Assembly: GCF_030272615.1 (NCBI RefSeq)
Contig: NC_081413.1
Location: 602,580,709-602,644,708, forward strand
Reading direction: 5' to 3'
Origin: Cryptomeria japonica
Taxonomy: Eukaryota > Streptophyta > Pinopsida > Cupressales > Cupressaceae
DNA: 64,000 nucleotides
A model generated the notes under the pieces. The model ran no database searches, was not told the DNA's origin, and saw only the letters and a list, made by a program, of their open reading frames with translations. Below, piece by piece: positions 21,966 through 34,434 of this stretch. Made by a program: the position numbers and the translations under genes. Numbering within the stretch: the stretch's first letter is position 1; every line of letters begins with the position of its first letter.

Positions 21966-23697
21966 AGAGGTGTGGCCTGACCTCTTTGTTAGATATGCCT
22001 CGGTTTATCATGAACTGGGGTTCATTAACAGCATTGGCGGAGAGGTGACACAATGATACGGACACCTTCCATTTGGTGACAGGCGAGATTATAGTGATGC
22101 CTAAGGATTGTTACTGGATTCTACGGATCCCTGTGGTAGGTGCATTTCTACCCTATGAGAAGACCGAGGAGGGTGGGACTGAGGCACTTCGTCGGATCTT
22201 GCAGGATGATACTATTTGTGGGTATGAGATCCCTTGGCAGGAGTTCTTGGATTTGGATTACGCTCCTCTACCATCAATGCTGGCAGGTATCATAGGTCAA
22301 AGGGACTAGCAGTGGGGTGGGGATTGGTTCTGGAGGATATGGTGATGCAGGGTTGCCGATTTGCATGGGGGTTAGCTATGTTGGCCCACTTATACAAGGA
22401 TTTACATCAGGTGGTATACCTAGGTTACGATAGTTTATCAGCTGGAGTGACACTGCTACAGGTATGGGCGTGGAAGCATATTCCCATAGCTAGGCCACTA
22501 GTGGACAAAGATAGGTCTGTTGGGTGTGTGTATGCATACAGATACAGAGGGATAGTTGTCCAGCGTAAGCTGGGCAAACTAGAGCACTGGAGGAGAGTGT
22601 TAAATGATATTGATATGATCATCTGGTGACCATATATAGGTTGCAAGGTATGGGCTGAGGCTGGGATGGAGATGCCTTACGTTTATATGACCAGATATTT
22701 GATAGGGCAGACGCCCTTTATTATTGAGAGGTTTCTGCATAGCTGGGTGCTGCGGCAGTATGGTCGATAGAAGGGGATTTGACAAGGAGCATGCCTATAT
22801 GCTCGACGGAGATAGAACATTCTGGATTGGGGACCTATGATTGATAGCACGACGACCATAGAGGAGTTCTTTCATTTAGCTGGCAAGATTTTGGATTATG
22901 CCCCTAAGATAGTGGATGCAAGGATGACTGATGAGTTTGCAGGACTGTTCACAGCACGTGTAGTGGCTAGGATATCGGATCCAGCTGAGATGATTCCTTC
23001 TTTTGATGATGATGAGGAGGTGGATGAGGGAGGTGGTGATGGAGAAGGTGATGGTGGAGATGGTGGAGGAGGTGGCCGAGGTCGGTGAGGAGATAGAGGG
23101 AGATTGGATCGAGGGAGGAGAGGAGATAGGGGTGGAGATGGTGGTGATAGGGGGATACGGGTGGAGAGAGCTGTGCGGTGAGCTATGATGGATAGAGGGA
23201 GAGGAGGTTTGGCTATTAGAGCTAGGGGTGAGGAGATGATTGGGGAGGTTATAGTAGTAGTGGGAGGGTACGATGATGTCAGACGACCGGCCCAAAGGAG
23301 GAGGTCATATGTGCTACCTCCACCAACACCGAGGATAGGTACAGGGACAGGGGGTACCCCTTCATAGGTACCCCTGCAGATGTAGATTCCGACGCATCTG
23401 GAGGATGTGCAGATTAGATCCCTGTAGTTGTCAGTGCAGCAGTTGCAAACACAGTTGCTGGCGCATCAGTGTCAAATTACTTAGCTGACCATAGAGTGTG
23501 ATACTGAGATAGAGCATTGGGGTCGAGCAGAGGAGCTTGCAGCAAGTTTGCAGAGAGTTGCAATAGGTGGTCTAATGAGAGACACCTTGAGAGAGCTGGC
23601 TTTGAGAGCCAAGGAGGTGGAGTACTACCGGCGTCATTATGAGGATGTGGTGCCCAAGGAGCATCAAGATCGAGTCGATCTCAAGATACTGGGTTGA
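21966..23697 (+). pseudogene. Antisense plant-mobile-domain-like gene of element B
   Basis: It runs opposite to B's gag-pol. From about 22030 the frame reads SLTALAER, then DTFHLVTGEIIV, the PMD core. A frameshift near 22290 moves it into the frame that continues to TGA 23697. LQVWAWKHIPIARP (about 22460) matches C's LQVWAFEHIAICRP. Then come RYLIGQTPFIIERF, an acidic/glycine stretch (about 22990-23085), and a C-terminal coiled-coil segment whose YYRRHYEDVVPKEHQ matches C's HWRTLYEGVVPPEQR. Several in-frame stops are present. The order PMD, acidic linker, coiled coil is therefore shared with C although the sequences have diverged strongly. The start is approximate. Confidence 0.72.
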
Positions 23698-24035
23698 GGA
23701 TAGAGAGTAGAGGCATGACAGGGCCTCCAAGGCATGATCCACCTAGAGATCCAGGTGCTGGGACATCTGCAGCGAGACCGTCTCCCTTAAGAGATAGTCA
23801 TACCTGAGAGATGTTGTCTCTATTGGATTTTGATCATTTTGTTGTATTGGCACAGACATGACATATTTTGTACATTGATCATTCTTTGAGATATATATAT
23901 GACACCATTTTCTTTGATCTTCATGTGATGTGTTATGGATTATGTTTTCTACATGTTGTTGTTTATTCTATGACAATGCAATGCTTGCATGTGATGTGAT
24001 ATGTGATGAATATGATGTGATAATGCATGATGTTG

Positions 24036-24250
24036 TGAGATGTATGATAATGATATGCTGTGAGATGTATCTTGAAAATGAGATGTATGATAATAATATG
24101 TTGTGAGATGTATCTTGAAAATGAGATGTATGATAATGATATGTTGTGAGATGTATCTTGAAAATGAGATGTATGATAATGATATGATGTGAGATATATT
24201 TTGAAAATGAGATGTATGATAATGATATGCTATGATACTTATGCCAGATT
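24036..24250 (+). repeat. 43-bp tandem repeat, element B
   Basis: agatgtatga starts at 24038, 24081, 24124, 24167 and 24210, an exact 43-bp period over five units. Each unit continues taatgatatgttgtgagat and then gtatcttgaaaatg. It lies between the convergent ends of pol and the PMD gene. No counterpart of this sequence is seen in A or C, which have a 32-bp repeat in the same interval. Confidence 0.9.
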
Positions 24251-25277
24251 TACAATGATATACAACTAATTGGTTTGATATGCAACTAATTGTGAAATGA
24301 TATGCAACTAAGTGATTCGAACATCCTCATTTTGTACTTGTCATCCCTATATAGCCACATGTTGTTTGCTTTCTTTATATGTATCATCATTGAGCATTGA
24401 TTAATTTTGGGAGATGTTGAAAATTTATACAAGCATAATGGTATATTTGAACTATAATGACCTGAGAAAAATTTACATGATTTTTGATTTTGCAAGATAG
24501 CACTAGCGTCAAGGTATAATTGAACCAGGATGACCTAAGTGTGAATTGCGTAGAAACAGACAAGATTAAATCATGTGTATGTGTAAAGTGGAATCATGTC
24601 TTCAATGATATGTTGTGAATCATGTCTCGAGACAAGTATTGACACAGTACAGATGATCGCCTCACAGATAGAAAACTAAGAAAATATTGGAGTCCCCACG
24701 ACGTTCTCTAGCTTTGAAGCATTGTTGAGAAAATTTAGAGGATCCAACAATTCAAAAAATTCAAGTGCAAAAATAGTCAAAACTTTATGCAAGATGCAAC
24801 ATTTGATACTTTAGAAAATCATCCATCATATTTTGTGAATCTTGTTAAGCGATCAATGTTTTGCTTTGCGATTGTGTGAGTGTTGTTTGTTGGATATGAT
24901 GTTCTGAGTTTGCGACAAGTTTTGACGGCTTGAATGTGCTGTAAGTTTATACTGTCCCTAGTCAAGTGTTCTTCTAAATATGGATTGTACAGTGATTACC
25001 AAGCCATGGTGAGATGCGGTGAAAAGATATGTGGATAAACTAGGATAGTGACTATGCTAAGTATGTCCTAGATGGATATTGTGATAAAAATGTCGGGTGA
25101 TGGCCGATAGTGCTTTACTGTAGATATAATGGTATGGATATAGATAGAGGAGCTATCCTCTCACAATAGCACCTATTGCTAGGTTTTCACCATTTTCTTT
25201 TATTGTATCTTTTTATTTACCTTTTTCTTGATTTTTTGATATTTTTGATTTTTTGACTTTTCCGTGCATTAGATTAC
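24251..25277 (-). other. Spacer between pol and the antisense gene, element B
   Basis: No gene is visible. Near the pol end (about 25160-25260, minus strand) lie the A-rich tract and the motif ggtgaaaacctagcaa shared with A and C. Confidence 0.55.
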
Positions 25278-26460
25278 TCAAGTGTAGTATTTCTTCAGAT
25301 GGATGCTATTAGTTGGTTCGTCAAGCACATCTCCTTCTAAAGTTGTTAGCTGATAGGCACCTGATCCATAGGTTGATATGATGACATAGGGACCTAACCA
25401 ATTAGGCTCAAATTTCCCTTTCTTTTCCCGATCCTGCTGATTCCTAGGATTTTCCTTGAGTACTAGGTCACCAATTTTTAAAATTCTGGGAATGACCTTA
25501 TGGTTGTAGCTCCTGCACATGCATTGTTGATATGCTTTGAGATGAGTGTAGGCATGTTTACGTCTTTCATCTAGAAGCTCGAGCTCTTGCAGTTGGTTAA
25601 CTCGATATTCTTCATTTGGAATTAGGCCTTTTAAAGAGACTTTGAGAGATGGAATTTTTACCTCTAAGGGTAAAATTGCTTTAGATCCATATACCAATGA
25701 ATATGGTGTAGCTCATGTAGGTGTGCAGATGCTAGTTTTGTATGCCCAAGTGCTGGATTGAGTTGTACATGCCAATATTTGCCTACATCATTCACTGTCT
25801 TCTTTAGGATTTTTAATATTGTCTTGTTGGATGCTTCTACTTGACCATTTCCCTACAGGTAGTAAGGTGTAGAAAAACGGTGTTGGATTTTGAATTTTTC
25901 ACATAGTTCTCACACATCCTTGTTTTTGAAAGGTCGTCCATTATCTGTGATGATGGAACTTGGAATGCCATATCTGCCAATCATATAATTAAGGATAAAA
26001 GAGGCAATTTGTTTCCGAGTCACTGTGGTCATGGGGACTGCTTCAATCCATTTGGTAAAGTATTTTGTTGCAGTTATAATGAACTTGTGTCCATTTGAAG
26101 ATGAAGGATGAATTTTGCCAACCAAGTCTAGTCCCCACTGGAAAAAGGGCTAGGATGTTGTGAATGGTTGTAGTTCCTGTGCTAGTGCATGTATAAGATT
26201 GCCATGGATTTGGAATTTAGGACACTTCTTCGCAAAATAATAAGACTTTTTCCATTGTTGGCCAGTAATATCCCATTCTTAGAAGCTTTTTAGCAAGAGT
26301 AGTACAACTTGAATGTGTGCCACAGATACCTTCATAAAGCTCATGTAAAGCAAAGTAAGATTCATTACGATCAAGACAACAAAGAAGAGTACCATCTAGA
26401 CCTCGATGATACAAAGTATCAGTGGTAAGAGTATAATGAGCGGCTTGCTGGATAAAATTA
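25278..26460 (-). pseudogene. Integrase region of gypsy B pol
   Basis: The zinc-binding region and core run from about 26414 leftward: GICGTHSSCTTLAKKLLRMG, then YYWPTMEKV. A frame change follows. GHKFIITATKYFTKWIEAVP and SSIITDNGRPFKNKD (about 25920-26090) hold the second catalytic Asp. After another shift, MVYGSKAILPLEVKIPSLKV and a C-terminal part (LKENPRNQ, then EPNWLGPYVIISTYGSGAY) end at 25278 with HLKKYYT, matching C's HLRKYWA. Integrase joins the cDNA to host DNA. Three frames are used, so the gene is dead. Confidence 0.85.
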
Positions 26461-26471
26461 TGTTTTTGGTT

Positions 26472-27940
26472 TCAGGATAGGTCAATGGGTAGGATATTGT
26501 TCTTAAGATAGTCGTATATCGGTCCATATAACGGAGAGTCGGAACCAGTCAAGGCATAGATAACATGGGATTCAGAATGGTCATAGGTTGGGGAGAACAG
26601 TTGCTCTACCAGAAACTCATAATGATTATGTTGCTTTGGAATTTGCAGTAGTGAAGCGATAGTGACCATTGCATTAGTTGCTCTGTTATCCAACCTTGGT
26701 ATTTGCTCGAAGGTGATGTGTACAAAATATTGTTTAAAATCATCCACCATTCACTTGTATGGTAGCAACTTGTCATCCTTTGTCTAATAGTCATTGTTGA
26801 TTTGATTAATGACTAGTTGTGAATCTCCGTAGACTTTTAATTCTATGATCCTCCATTCTACAGCCATTTTGATGCCTATAACCAATGCCTCATATTTAGC
26901 AATGTTATTTGTGCATGGAAACACAAGCCTATATGATCTTGGTATAGTGTGTCCTTCAGGAGTGATGAACAGAATGCCAGCACCTGAGCCATGTTGTGTG
27001 TAGGATCCATCAAAATATAAGGTCCATTGTTTGGTGGAGATAGCAAGAACATCTCTGTCTGGAAATTTGATCTCCATAGTTTGTTTTCCCAGTAGTGGTG
27101 CTTTTGCCAGTTGATCTGCAATTGCTTGTCCTTTGATAGCTCTTTGCTTTGTGTAGTGGATATCAAATTCACTGAGGATCATGACTCACTTAGCCAATCT
27201 ACATGTAAGAGCTGTTTTATTGAGTAAATATTTGAGAGGATCAATTTTTGCAACCAGCTTAATTGTGTGAGCTAGCATGTAGTGCCGGAATTTTTGAGAG
27301 GCAAATACCACTGTTAGACAAGCTTTCTCAATGAATGTATAGCTGAGTTCATATCTGTTCAATGTCCTTCTAATATAATAGATAGCTCACTCTTTTCCCT
27401 GTTGATTTTCTTGTGCTAACAATGCCCCTAATGATATGTCTGTTGTTGAAATGTAGAGGATGAGTGGCCTCCTTGCTATTGGTGGTACTATAACTGGTGA
27501 GTTCATTAGATACTGCTTGATTTAATAAAAGGATTCGGCACATTTGGCTTCCCATCTGAACGGTACATTTTTATGTAGCAAATGATTGAATGGGAGACTT
27601 TTATCTACTAGTTGAGCGATGAATCGCCTGATTGATTGGAGTTGTCCTTGTAGAGATCTAAACTGGTTGATGTTCTTTGGTGGTGGCATCTCCATAATGG
27701 CTTGTACCTTTGCTGGATCCACTTCAATACCTTTAGCTGAAACTATGTAGCCTAGTAATTTGCTTGATGTAACCCCATAGACACACTTCTTAGGGTTGAG
27801 CCTGACTTGGAATTTTTCCAATCTATCAAAAATCTTTTCTAAGATGCCTAGATTTTCTGCTCTAGTAAAGCATTTAGCTAGTAAATCATCTACATAGTCT
27901 TCCATGAAGGCATGCATCATGTCATGAAAGATTGTTGTCA
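26472..27940 (-). pseudogene. RNase H and second (archaeal-type) RNase H of gypsy B
   Basis: After RT the first RNase H is visible in fragments to about 27190, ending near DIHYTKQRAIKGQAIADQLA. A second RNase H follows at 27080-26600: LYFDGSYTQHGSGAGILF, then KYEALVIGIK and VYGDSQLVINQINNDY. The D, E and D positions expected for catalysis are there. Two RNase H domains in series are the mark of the Tat group. A break at 26783 separates the last part, which contains FEQIPRLDNRATNAM. Confidence 0.82.
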
Positions 27941-28544
27941 TTTCTCATTGATAAGTTGCTCCTACATTCTTTAAGCCAAAAGGCATGACATTCCAACAGT
28001 ACATTCCCCACGGACAGGTAAACATTATTTTATCTTGATCCTCTGGGGCCATCTTTATTTGATTATATCCTGAAAAACCATCCATTAGTGATAGCATTGC
28101 ATGGCCTGCTGTGAGGTCTACAATTATGTCGATACTAGGCAAAGGAAAGTCATCCTTTGGATAGGCTTTATTGACATCTCTAAAATCAGTGCAGATTTTG
28201 ATACTGCCATTTGGTTTTAATACTGGTACAATGTTGGAAATCCATTCAACATATTCGATAGGTCGAATAAATCTGACGTCTAATAGTTTCTTCAGCTCAT
28301 CTTTAACCATAAGTGCTACATGTGGATTCATATTTCTTAGTTTTTTCTTCAATGGCTTAGCTCTTGGAGCAATGGACAAGTGATGCATGATTAATTGTGG
28401 ATCAATCCCAAGCATATCTTCATATGACCAAGCAAAGTTGATTTTCTTTTCTTTAAAAAAATTAATAAATTCTGATCTTTCTTCCTCTATCAAAGATTTT
28501 GCAAGGTGTATAGTTTTGGCTGCTTCTATAGTACCAATGTTCAT
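27522..28544 (-). pseudogene. Reverse transcriptase of gypsy B
   Basis: The frame from 28544 reads INFAWSYEDMLGIDP, then GSIKICTDFRDVNKAYPKDD, HAMLSLMDGFSGYNQIKMAP and WNVMPFGLKNVGATYQ. After one stop at 27942 it resumes in the same frame with the catalytic EDYVDDLLAK (YVDD) near 27885 and LNPKKCVYGVTSSKLLGYIV. These are the Ty3/gypsy RT blocks in normal order. RT copies element RNA into cDNA. Confidence 0.9.
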
Positions 28545-28756
28545 TGATTGAGTGGGCTCAATTAATATGGGTGATCACTCATGATAATACTTAGGAAGAG
28601 TGTCAAGTCTCCCATCCTTAGGTGCCTTAAAAAAATTTCACCCTCAGATGCGTCCTTTATTTTTACTTTTGTGTGATCTACTGCTACCATTGATTGGTTT
28701 TCAGCAGTAGATCCTTTAGTTTGCTCATTTTTGCATCTAAGAGACTTGGCACTCCC

Positions 28757-30836
28757 CTAGTTGCAGACATAATTACTTTGTTCACTGGTAGAGTCTATTT
28801 CTGGGTTAATGGTACATAAGTAATGGATAATTGATTCATCATTTGGGAAAATTGGTATATCATGAGTTTTAGGTTCGTCCCAATCTATGAGGTCGGGAAA
28901 GACAAGTGGTAAGGAGTCGTTAGGTGGATCAAGTTTGACTGTTGTAAGTGTCAGGATGGAAGTATCATCGTGGTTGGTCTGGGCATTAAAGAAGTTAAGG
29001 ATCTTGTCAAGGTGTTCGATGGTATCATCTTCTGTATAGAATTGTTCATAATGTTGCTTCTCATTTTCCTTGGCGTCATAGATATTTTGTGGACCAAATT
29101 CAAGTGGTCTATATTTTGTGTTGCATTCTTCTTGAGAGATGGGTGTATTACGATCATTTTCACAAATATCTTTAGTAACATTAGAACAGTTGCCCCATTC
29201 ATATTCCTTTGGAATCAGTCTCAGAGGTAGTATCCCAGATTCTAGCAGTGTTGTGAACTGGTATGTTGTAGGGTGAGAACAAGTCTTTGATAATTGAGAC
29301 AAGTTTGATAGTTTTCTTTGATTCTGTGTCAGATCTTGCTTCTACTCTTTGCATTTGTTCATATATTGTCTCTCCTCGGGGAGGAATGATGTTATCATGA
29401 GGTGAATCTTCTTTGTTGGATATTGGTTCTTGAATATGATGTGCTTCTGTAGTAGATGCTTCTTTCTTTTGATTGATAGGTTGCCTTCGACATTGCTTTT
29501 GTTCTTGATGTTCCCGTTCCTTACATATTGTCTCTGTTGACTCAAATAGTGCCTCTTGCTAGGAGCCTTCTTTGTATTTATTCTTTGCTTTCCACTGAGG
29601 TTTTTGATATTTGCATGGTTCCCTCTTTGGTAGTAGAGTGAGTTCAAAGCCCAATCCCTTTTTGTCTTTACTGAATTGTGAAGGAGGATCTAATATTTAT
29701 GTGATGCCTTCCTTTTGCTTACCAATAGGTCCTTTGCCATTGTATCCCATTTTCTACATGATTAAGTAGCCTTTTCCATACAATTGTATTGGTATAACTA
29801 CTTCTACAGTAGCTGCTTTGTCTTCTTCCTCATCTTTGTATAGCCAACTAAGGATCTCCTTTTCCTCGGATTCATGTGCTAGAGTGCCGAGTTGGATGAA
29901 TGTGCCATCAAACTTGGTGATGGTCTGAGTTGCTTGATGTGCTGATGCTATAGGTAATCCAAGTGATCTAGGTGATGTTGGCAAGTTGGCCAAACACATG
30001 GGTTCCAAAGAGTATTCTCCCATGCCTTGTTCTTTGATTTTCATTTTCTGCTTGAAATCCATTGATAATGATTTAGACTTTTCTTGTTGAAGACCTGGTG
30101 CTGAGGAATTTTGTTTCTCTCTATTATGTGGAACCAAGCTGTCTTGGGCTGCCCCCATAGCATTACAATGCTGAAATGGATTATGATCAGTTGATATAGA
30201 AACCTCCTGCCCATTGTAGGGGAATTTAACACACTGATGATAAGTGGAGGGTACCGCTTGCATTTCATGTATCCAAGGTCGACCTAATAAGATATTGTAT
30301 GTGAGGTCTATGTCTAAGACCTGACACATAGTATCCTTTTGTATTGGTCCTACTTGAATTGGCAACACCATGGTTCATTTGGATGATCTTTCTTCATCAT
30401 CATATGCCTTTATAGTGATCTTTTTGTGTGGATCAATTGACTCCTCAGAGAAGCCTAATGCATAGATAAGTTTTAAGGTACAAATATTAAGTCCAGCTCC
30501 TCCATCTATTAATACTCATTTAACTTGGTGTTTATAGACCATGACTTCAATATGGAGTGGAGTATTGTGTGGATGGCTCAATGAGATATTATCATGCTTA
30601 GAAAAAGTGAGGTTACGAGGCCCTATCATATGAGCCACCATGGCTTGGAATTTGTCAGCATCCAGATCTTGAGGTACATTTGTTTCTAATAATGCTTGTT
30701 CCAATATGTCTTTGTGTTTTGGCAAAAGTTTTAACAATTCCAGTATAGAAATTTGAGCAGGAGTTTTGCGCGGTTGACTGACTAGATCATATTGAATTTT
30801 GGGTACGATGTTTGTTGTTGATATATGTCCCTTCAA
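28757..30836 (-). pseudogene. Protease, G-patch-like segment and linker of gypsy B pol
   Basis: An aspartic protease region begins near 30520 (DGGAGLNI in the partly stopped frame, as in C) and continues YNILLGRPWIHEMQAVPSTY and HQCVKFPYNGQEV. Near 29780-29650 a segment reads LYGKGYLI, a stop, KMGYNGKGPIG and later KKGLGFEL. This glycine pattern resembles a G-patch, and C has a clearer copy. An acidic linker (29302-28757) leads to RT. Frames shift near 30380 and between 29750 and 29300. Confidence 0.75.
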
Positions 30837-30859
30837 GACATATTTTTGAGCTTTAGTTA

Positions 30860-33129
30860 TTATGTTGACGGATTCATGTTCACGCCTATCTTTGATTGTG
30901 ATAACATTGACTTGATTGTCTTCAGCTGATATATGATTGATGGTGTTTTGTATATGTGATTGATAGGAGCCCCACGTGTATTGTTTGAGGTTGAAGCCCC
31001 ATCCTTGTTGTAGTTTGGAAGAGGATTCTTGAAATTTTCGTGGTCACCATTTGTCTTGAGACCATCGACCATTAAATCACCTCTATCGATCATGTCTAGA
31101 ACAATGTTTTTTAGCCTCATGCAATCATTTGTTTGATGACCTTTGTTGCGATGAAAATCACAAAAGTGTGAGTCATTCCACCAGGGTGGTTTGATTTGCG
31201 GTTCAAAGTTGTTGATTGCTGGTAAAGAGATAATTTTGTTTGCTAGGAGTTCTCTAAATGTTGACTCCAGTGATTGCCTTGGTGGTGTATAAATGCATTT
31301 TGGAAAGTTGTTTGCATTACCCCGTGAGTTTGGATTAGGTCCCTTATTGGTGTTATTGTTTTGGGTATTGTTGGTGTTGTTTGTGTTGAGTTGATTTTGA
31401 TTGGTATTTGGTGCATAAGTGTCAATGCTTGGGTTAGCACCTTTGGGATTATTTGTAGCTTGAGGATTACTTGATAAAGCGAGCATGGTCTAATTTGATT
31501 TTGGATCATTTGATTCATTTCCTCCTTCATTTCCATTGTTTTTGTTTCTGGTCCAGAATCTGGATTTGTCCAAGTTATTGTTGTTTTGGTTGTTTTAATT
31601 GGATGAACTTGTTCCTTCTTTGAAAAATTTCAACATTCCCTTTTTGACACATGCTTCTTCTACTTGGATGCCATTCACAATCAATTTAGCAAAAGATGGT
31701 ATGGATTGGAGTTTGAGTTTGTAACTCATCTCACTATTCAAGTTGTCGATGAAAATTTCCATCTTTTCCTTTTTGGGTATATCACGAGGATATCTTGAAA
31801 CCATACGCCGCCAACATTGAAGGAATACCATGAATGTTTCATTGTGTTTTTTTTGGTATTACAGACATCTAGCATGGTGATAGCATGTTGAATGTAATGG
31901 GAATATTGAGTTATGAATTTGTTGACTAGTTCATCGAATGATCTGACAGGAGGTGTGATTTTGGATAACCATTCCATTGTTTGTCCGCCCAAGCTTCTTG
32001 GGAATAACCTCATCAAATAGGTATCATCATGAGCGAATTCAAGACTCATTGTGCAAAATTTTCAAACATGATCACGGGGATCACTTTTCCCATCATATTT
32101 ATCAAATTTGGGAACGTTTACATTTGGAGGAAAAGGTACCATGTTCAATCTTCTGTCAAACAGATAAGGACAAATTTCAGTTAAGGAGTACCGTACTATT
32201 GTACCTTGTTGCATGTCTTGCATTTGTCTTTGTAACATTTGCATTTGTTGAGTAAGAGCAATCAAAGGTGTATTATTTTGCCGAGGGAAGAAGTCTTCCC
32301 TTGCATTAGTTCTAGGCTGATATGGTGTATGGAACGGTATGTTTTTCTTGGGGATGTTTTGCTTAGGTATATTTTTCTCAGGGATATTTTGCTCAGGGGT
32401 CTCTTGCCCAGGGTCACATGTTTCTTCCTCTCTTTGTTGTTCTTGATATTCGTAATGTTGAGACTTTGTTCTAAAAATGTCTGTGTCCAAATCTTCAGGA
32501 ATTTTAACTCCTTTGCTTGTGAGCATGAGCAGATATTTTTCTTTGTCATTTTCCATGAGACTTTCCACAAGCCTTTGAAATGAAGCACTTTCTTGACACT
32601 CTTGAAGAAGTTCTTCATTAATTTTAGTGTCCTCTAGATGCGTACCCTTGAAACAATTTGATAATCTTCGATTCATGCTGGATTCTGGTTGCATTTTTCT
32701 TTGTTTGTTTCATTGAGAGCGAGTAACAACGAGCATCTAGTAGAAGCTTGCTGTGACAAAAGGAATGAACTCTTCTTCAATGTTTTTCTCAGGGTTTGGT
32801 GGTTCAAATCGAGGTATGTTATAAGTGATGCACTCTTTGGGAAAGAAGGTTGGATTGATCTTTCCTCCTTGATTTATGCATTGACTAAATGTTGATTTTT
32901 GACAGAATGCCCTACTCCTCAAGGGTTCTTTGTCAAATTCATTTGTCTTGTTTTGAAGATATAAGGGTATATGATGAAGGAATGTGCGATGAGATTTGAA
33001 GAGTTGGCGATTGATATATAAAAATTTATTTCTTTTGGTAAATTTTGAAGAACTTGGTTGTTGTTTCTTCAACTTAGTGTTATGATAAATATTCTTTCTT
33101 CTCAGAATATGAGGATTAGTCATGCACAA
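30860..33129 (-). pseudogene. gag of gypsy B
   Basis: The start is taken at ATG 33129 (MCMTNPHILRRKN). The N-terminal part has KIPEDLDTDIF, tandem NIPxxNIP units (about 32400-32340) and a Gln/Met-rich helix (LTQQMQMLQRQMQDMQQG). The gag core follows at 32150-31740: YDGKSDPRDHV, then DTYLMRLFPRSLGGQTMEWL. A zinc-finger-like CDFHRNKGHQTNDC is near 31150, the CxxH-GHxTxxC form seen in C and other Tat gags. Frames change near 32060, between 31830 and 31490, and at the pol junction. Gag forms the particle and packages element RNA. Confidence 0.82.
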
Positions 33130-33591
33130 GCGATCAATGGTGTCCTTTGATTTGTTTTGGATTTAGTTTAGCTTGTTCCGAAAACTTAATTCTTACTTTA
33201 TCAAAGTGAAGGTTTAGATGCCCCCTCATGACAAGGTGTGTCAAATGATATGGAATACGAGCTTTCCCAATATGGAAACTCGATTTGACAACTTGGAGTT
33301 TTAAACAAGTGTGTTTGGGATAAAAATCTGCTTGATTTAAAGGACATGTTTGTCACTTGTGATGATGTTTCCTGATTTTGATAGGAGAGATATGTTTATC
33401 TTGTGACTAGTTTCAGATTTTCAGACAACTTTGCTTGATGGAAATTTGCTTGTAGAAATAACTTTTGATACTTTGTTTTTGGTTTTCCGATTGATGAAGT
33501 TCAAGCTGATGAAGGAATGCTTTTGAAATTGTTTTCTTAAATTTTCAAAATTGACCTCTGTTTTGCCCCTTGTTTTTCTGGTTTTGACTAT
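33130..33591 (-). other. Leader of gypsy B next to gag, no gene seen
   Basis: AT-rich sequence without a supported frame. It is the part of B's 5' leader between the gag start and the first periodic array. Confidence 0.5.
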
Positions 33592-33966
33592 GCGCTAGAA
33601 CAGAGTCGCTATGCACTATAAAAACTTCTCTATGAGCTAGAAAAAAGACTCCACGCACTACGCTGCCCCTTGATATGCGCTAACTGGTTAATATTGTTTA
33701 ATATTGTTTCATCTTTTGTTCAAAAGGTTATGCACCAATATGGGCTGCCTATGCACTAACAGTTAGACCCTACGTGCTAAAGTTTGACCTCTACGTGCTA
33801 AGCTGATGCTTCAAAGCACTAAATTGTTTTCAAAATACTCTAACTGTCACTGCTTGCTTTTAGATTCTGGTGAAGCGCTACTTCTAAGACTTTACACGCT
33901 AAAGAGAATATTTAATGTGCTAAAAGATGGTTCCTACACGCTAAGAGGTTGCTCTTACGCACTAAA
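33592..33966 (-). repeat. 21-bp-period TAGCGCA array in gypsy B leader, gag-proximal
   Basis: On the plus strand gcgcta/gcacta words start at 33592, 33613, 33634 (gagcta), 33655, 33677, 33732, 33753, 33774, 33795 and 33816, continuing to about 33966. Most steps are 21 bp. In gag sense the core reads TAGCGCA/TAGTGCA. Spacer text between cores is not conserved. Confidence 0.82.
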
Positions 33967-34434
33967 CTACCCTGAAATATATTGACTTGGTTGTTTTCTG
34001 CAATTTTGGAATTTTGCCTTGAATTTTTAATGTTGATAGATGATTTTCTGAAATAACAAATGAAAGCATGGCACCAAAGGGACAACCATTTTTCTTAATC
34101 TAAACAATAAGTGTATGATCTGTGAGGATGTGTTCAAATCCCCAATGTTTCAATAGGTTTAGATACAACATGCATTTCAATCAGACTCTTTATTCAAGGG
34201 TCATAAGCAATATCATAGCCCACTAGTCTCGATACTCCATCAGCTCAAACAACTGTTTCACCCCCTAGGGGGCGCCCATTTTTTTGCCTTTTGCCAGAAA
34301 TTAACCCAAAGTGAATTGCTTCACAATTGAGTAGCTATCTTGGGAGATATATGGTGAGCGATCTTGGCGGCGGATTCTTCCCTACCCTTGCACTATGATA
34401 TTGCAAATGTCTGGTTACTGACTCAGATCAAAGT

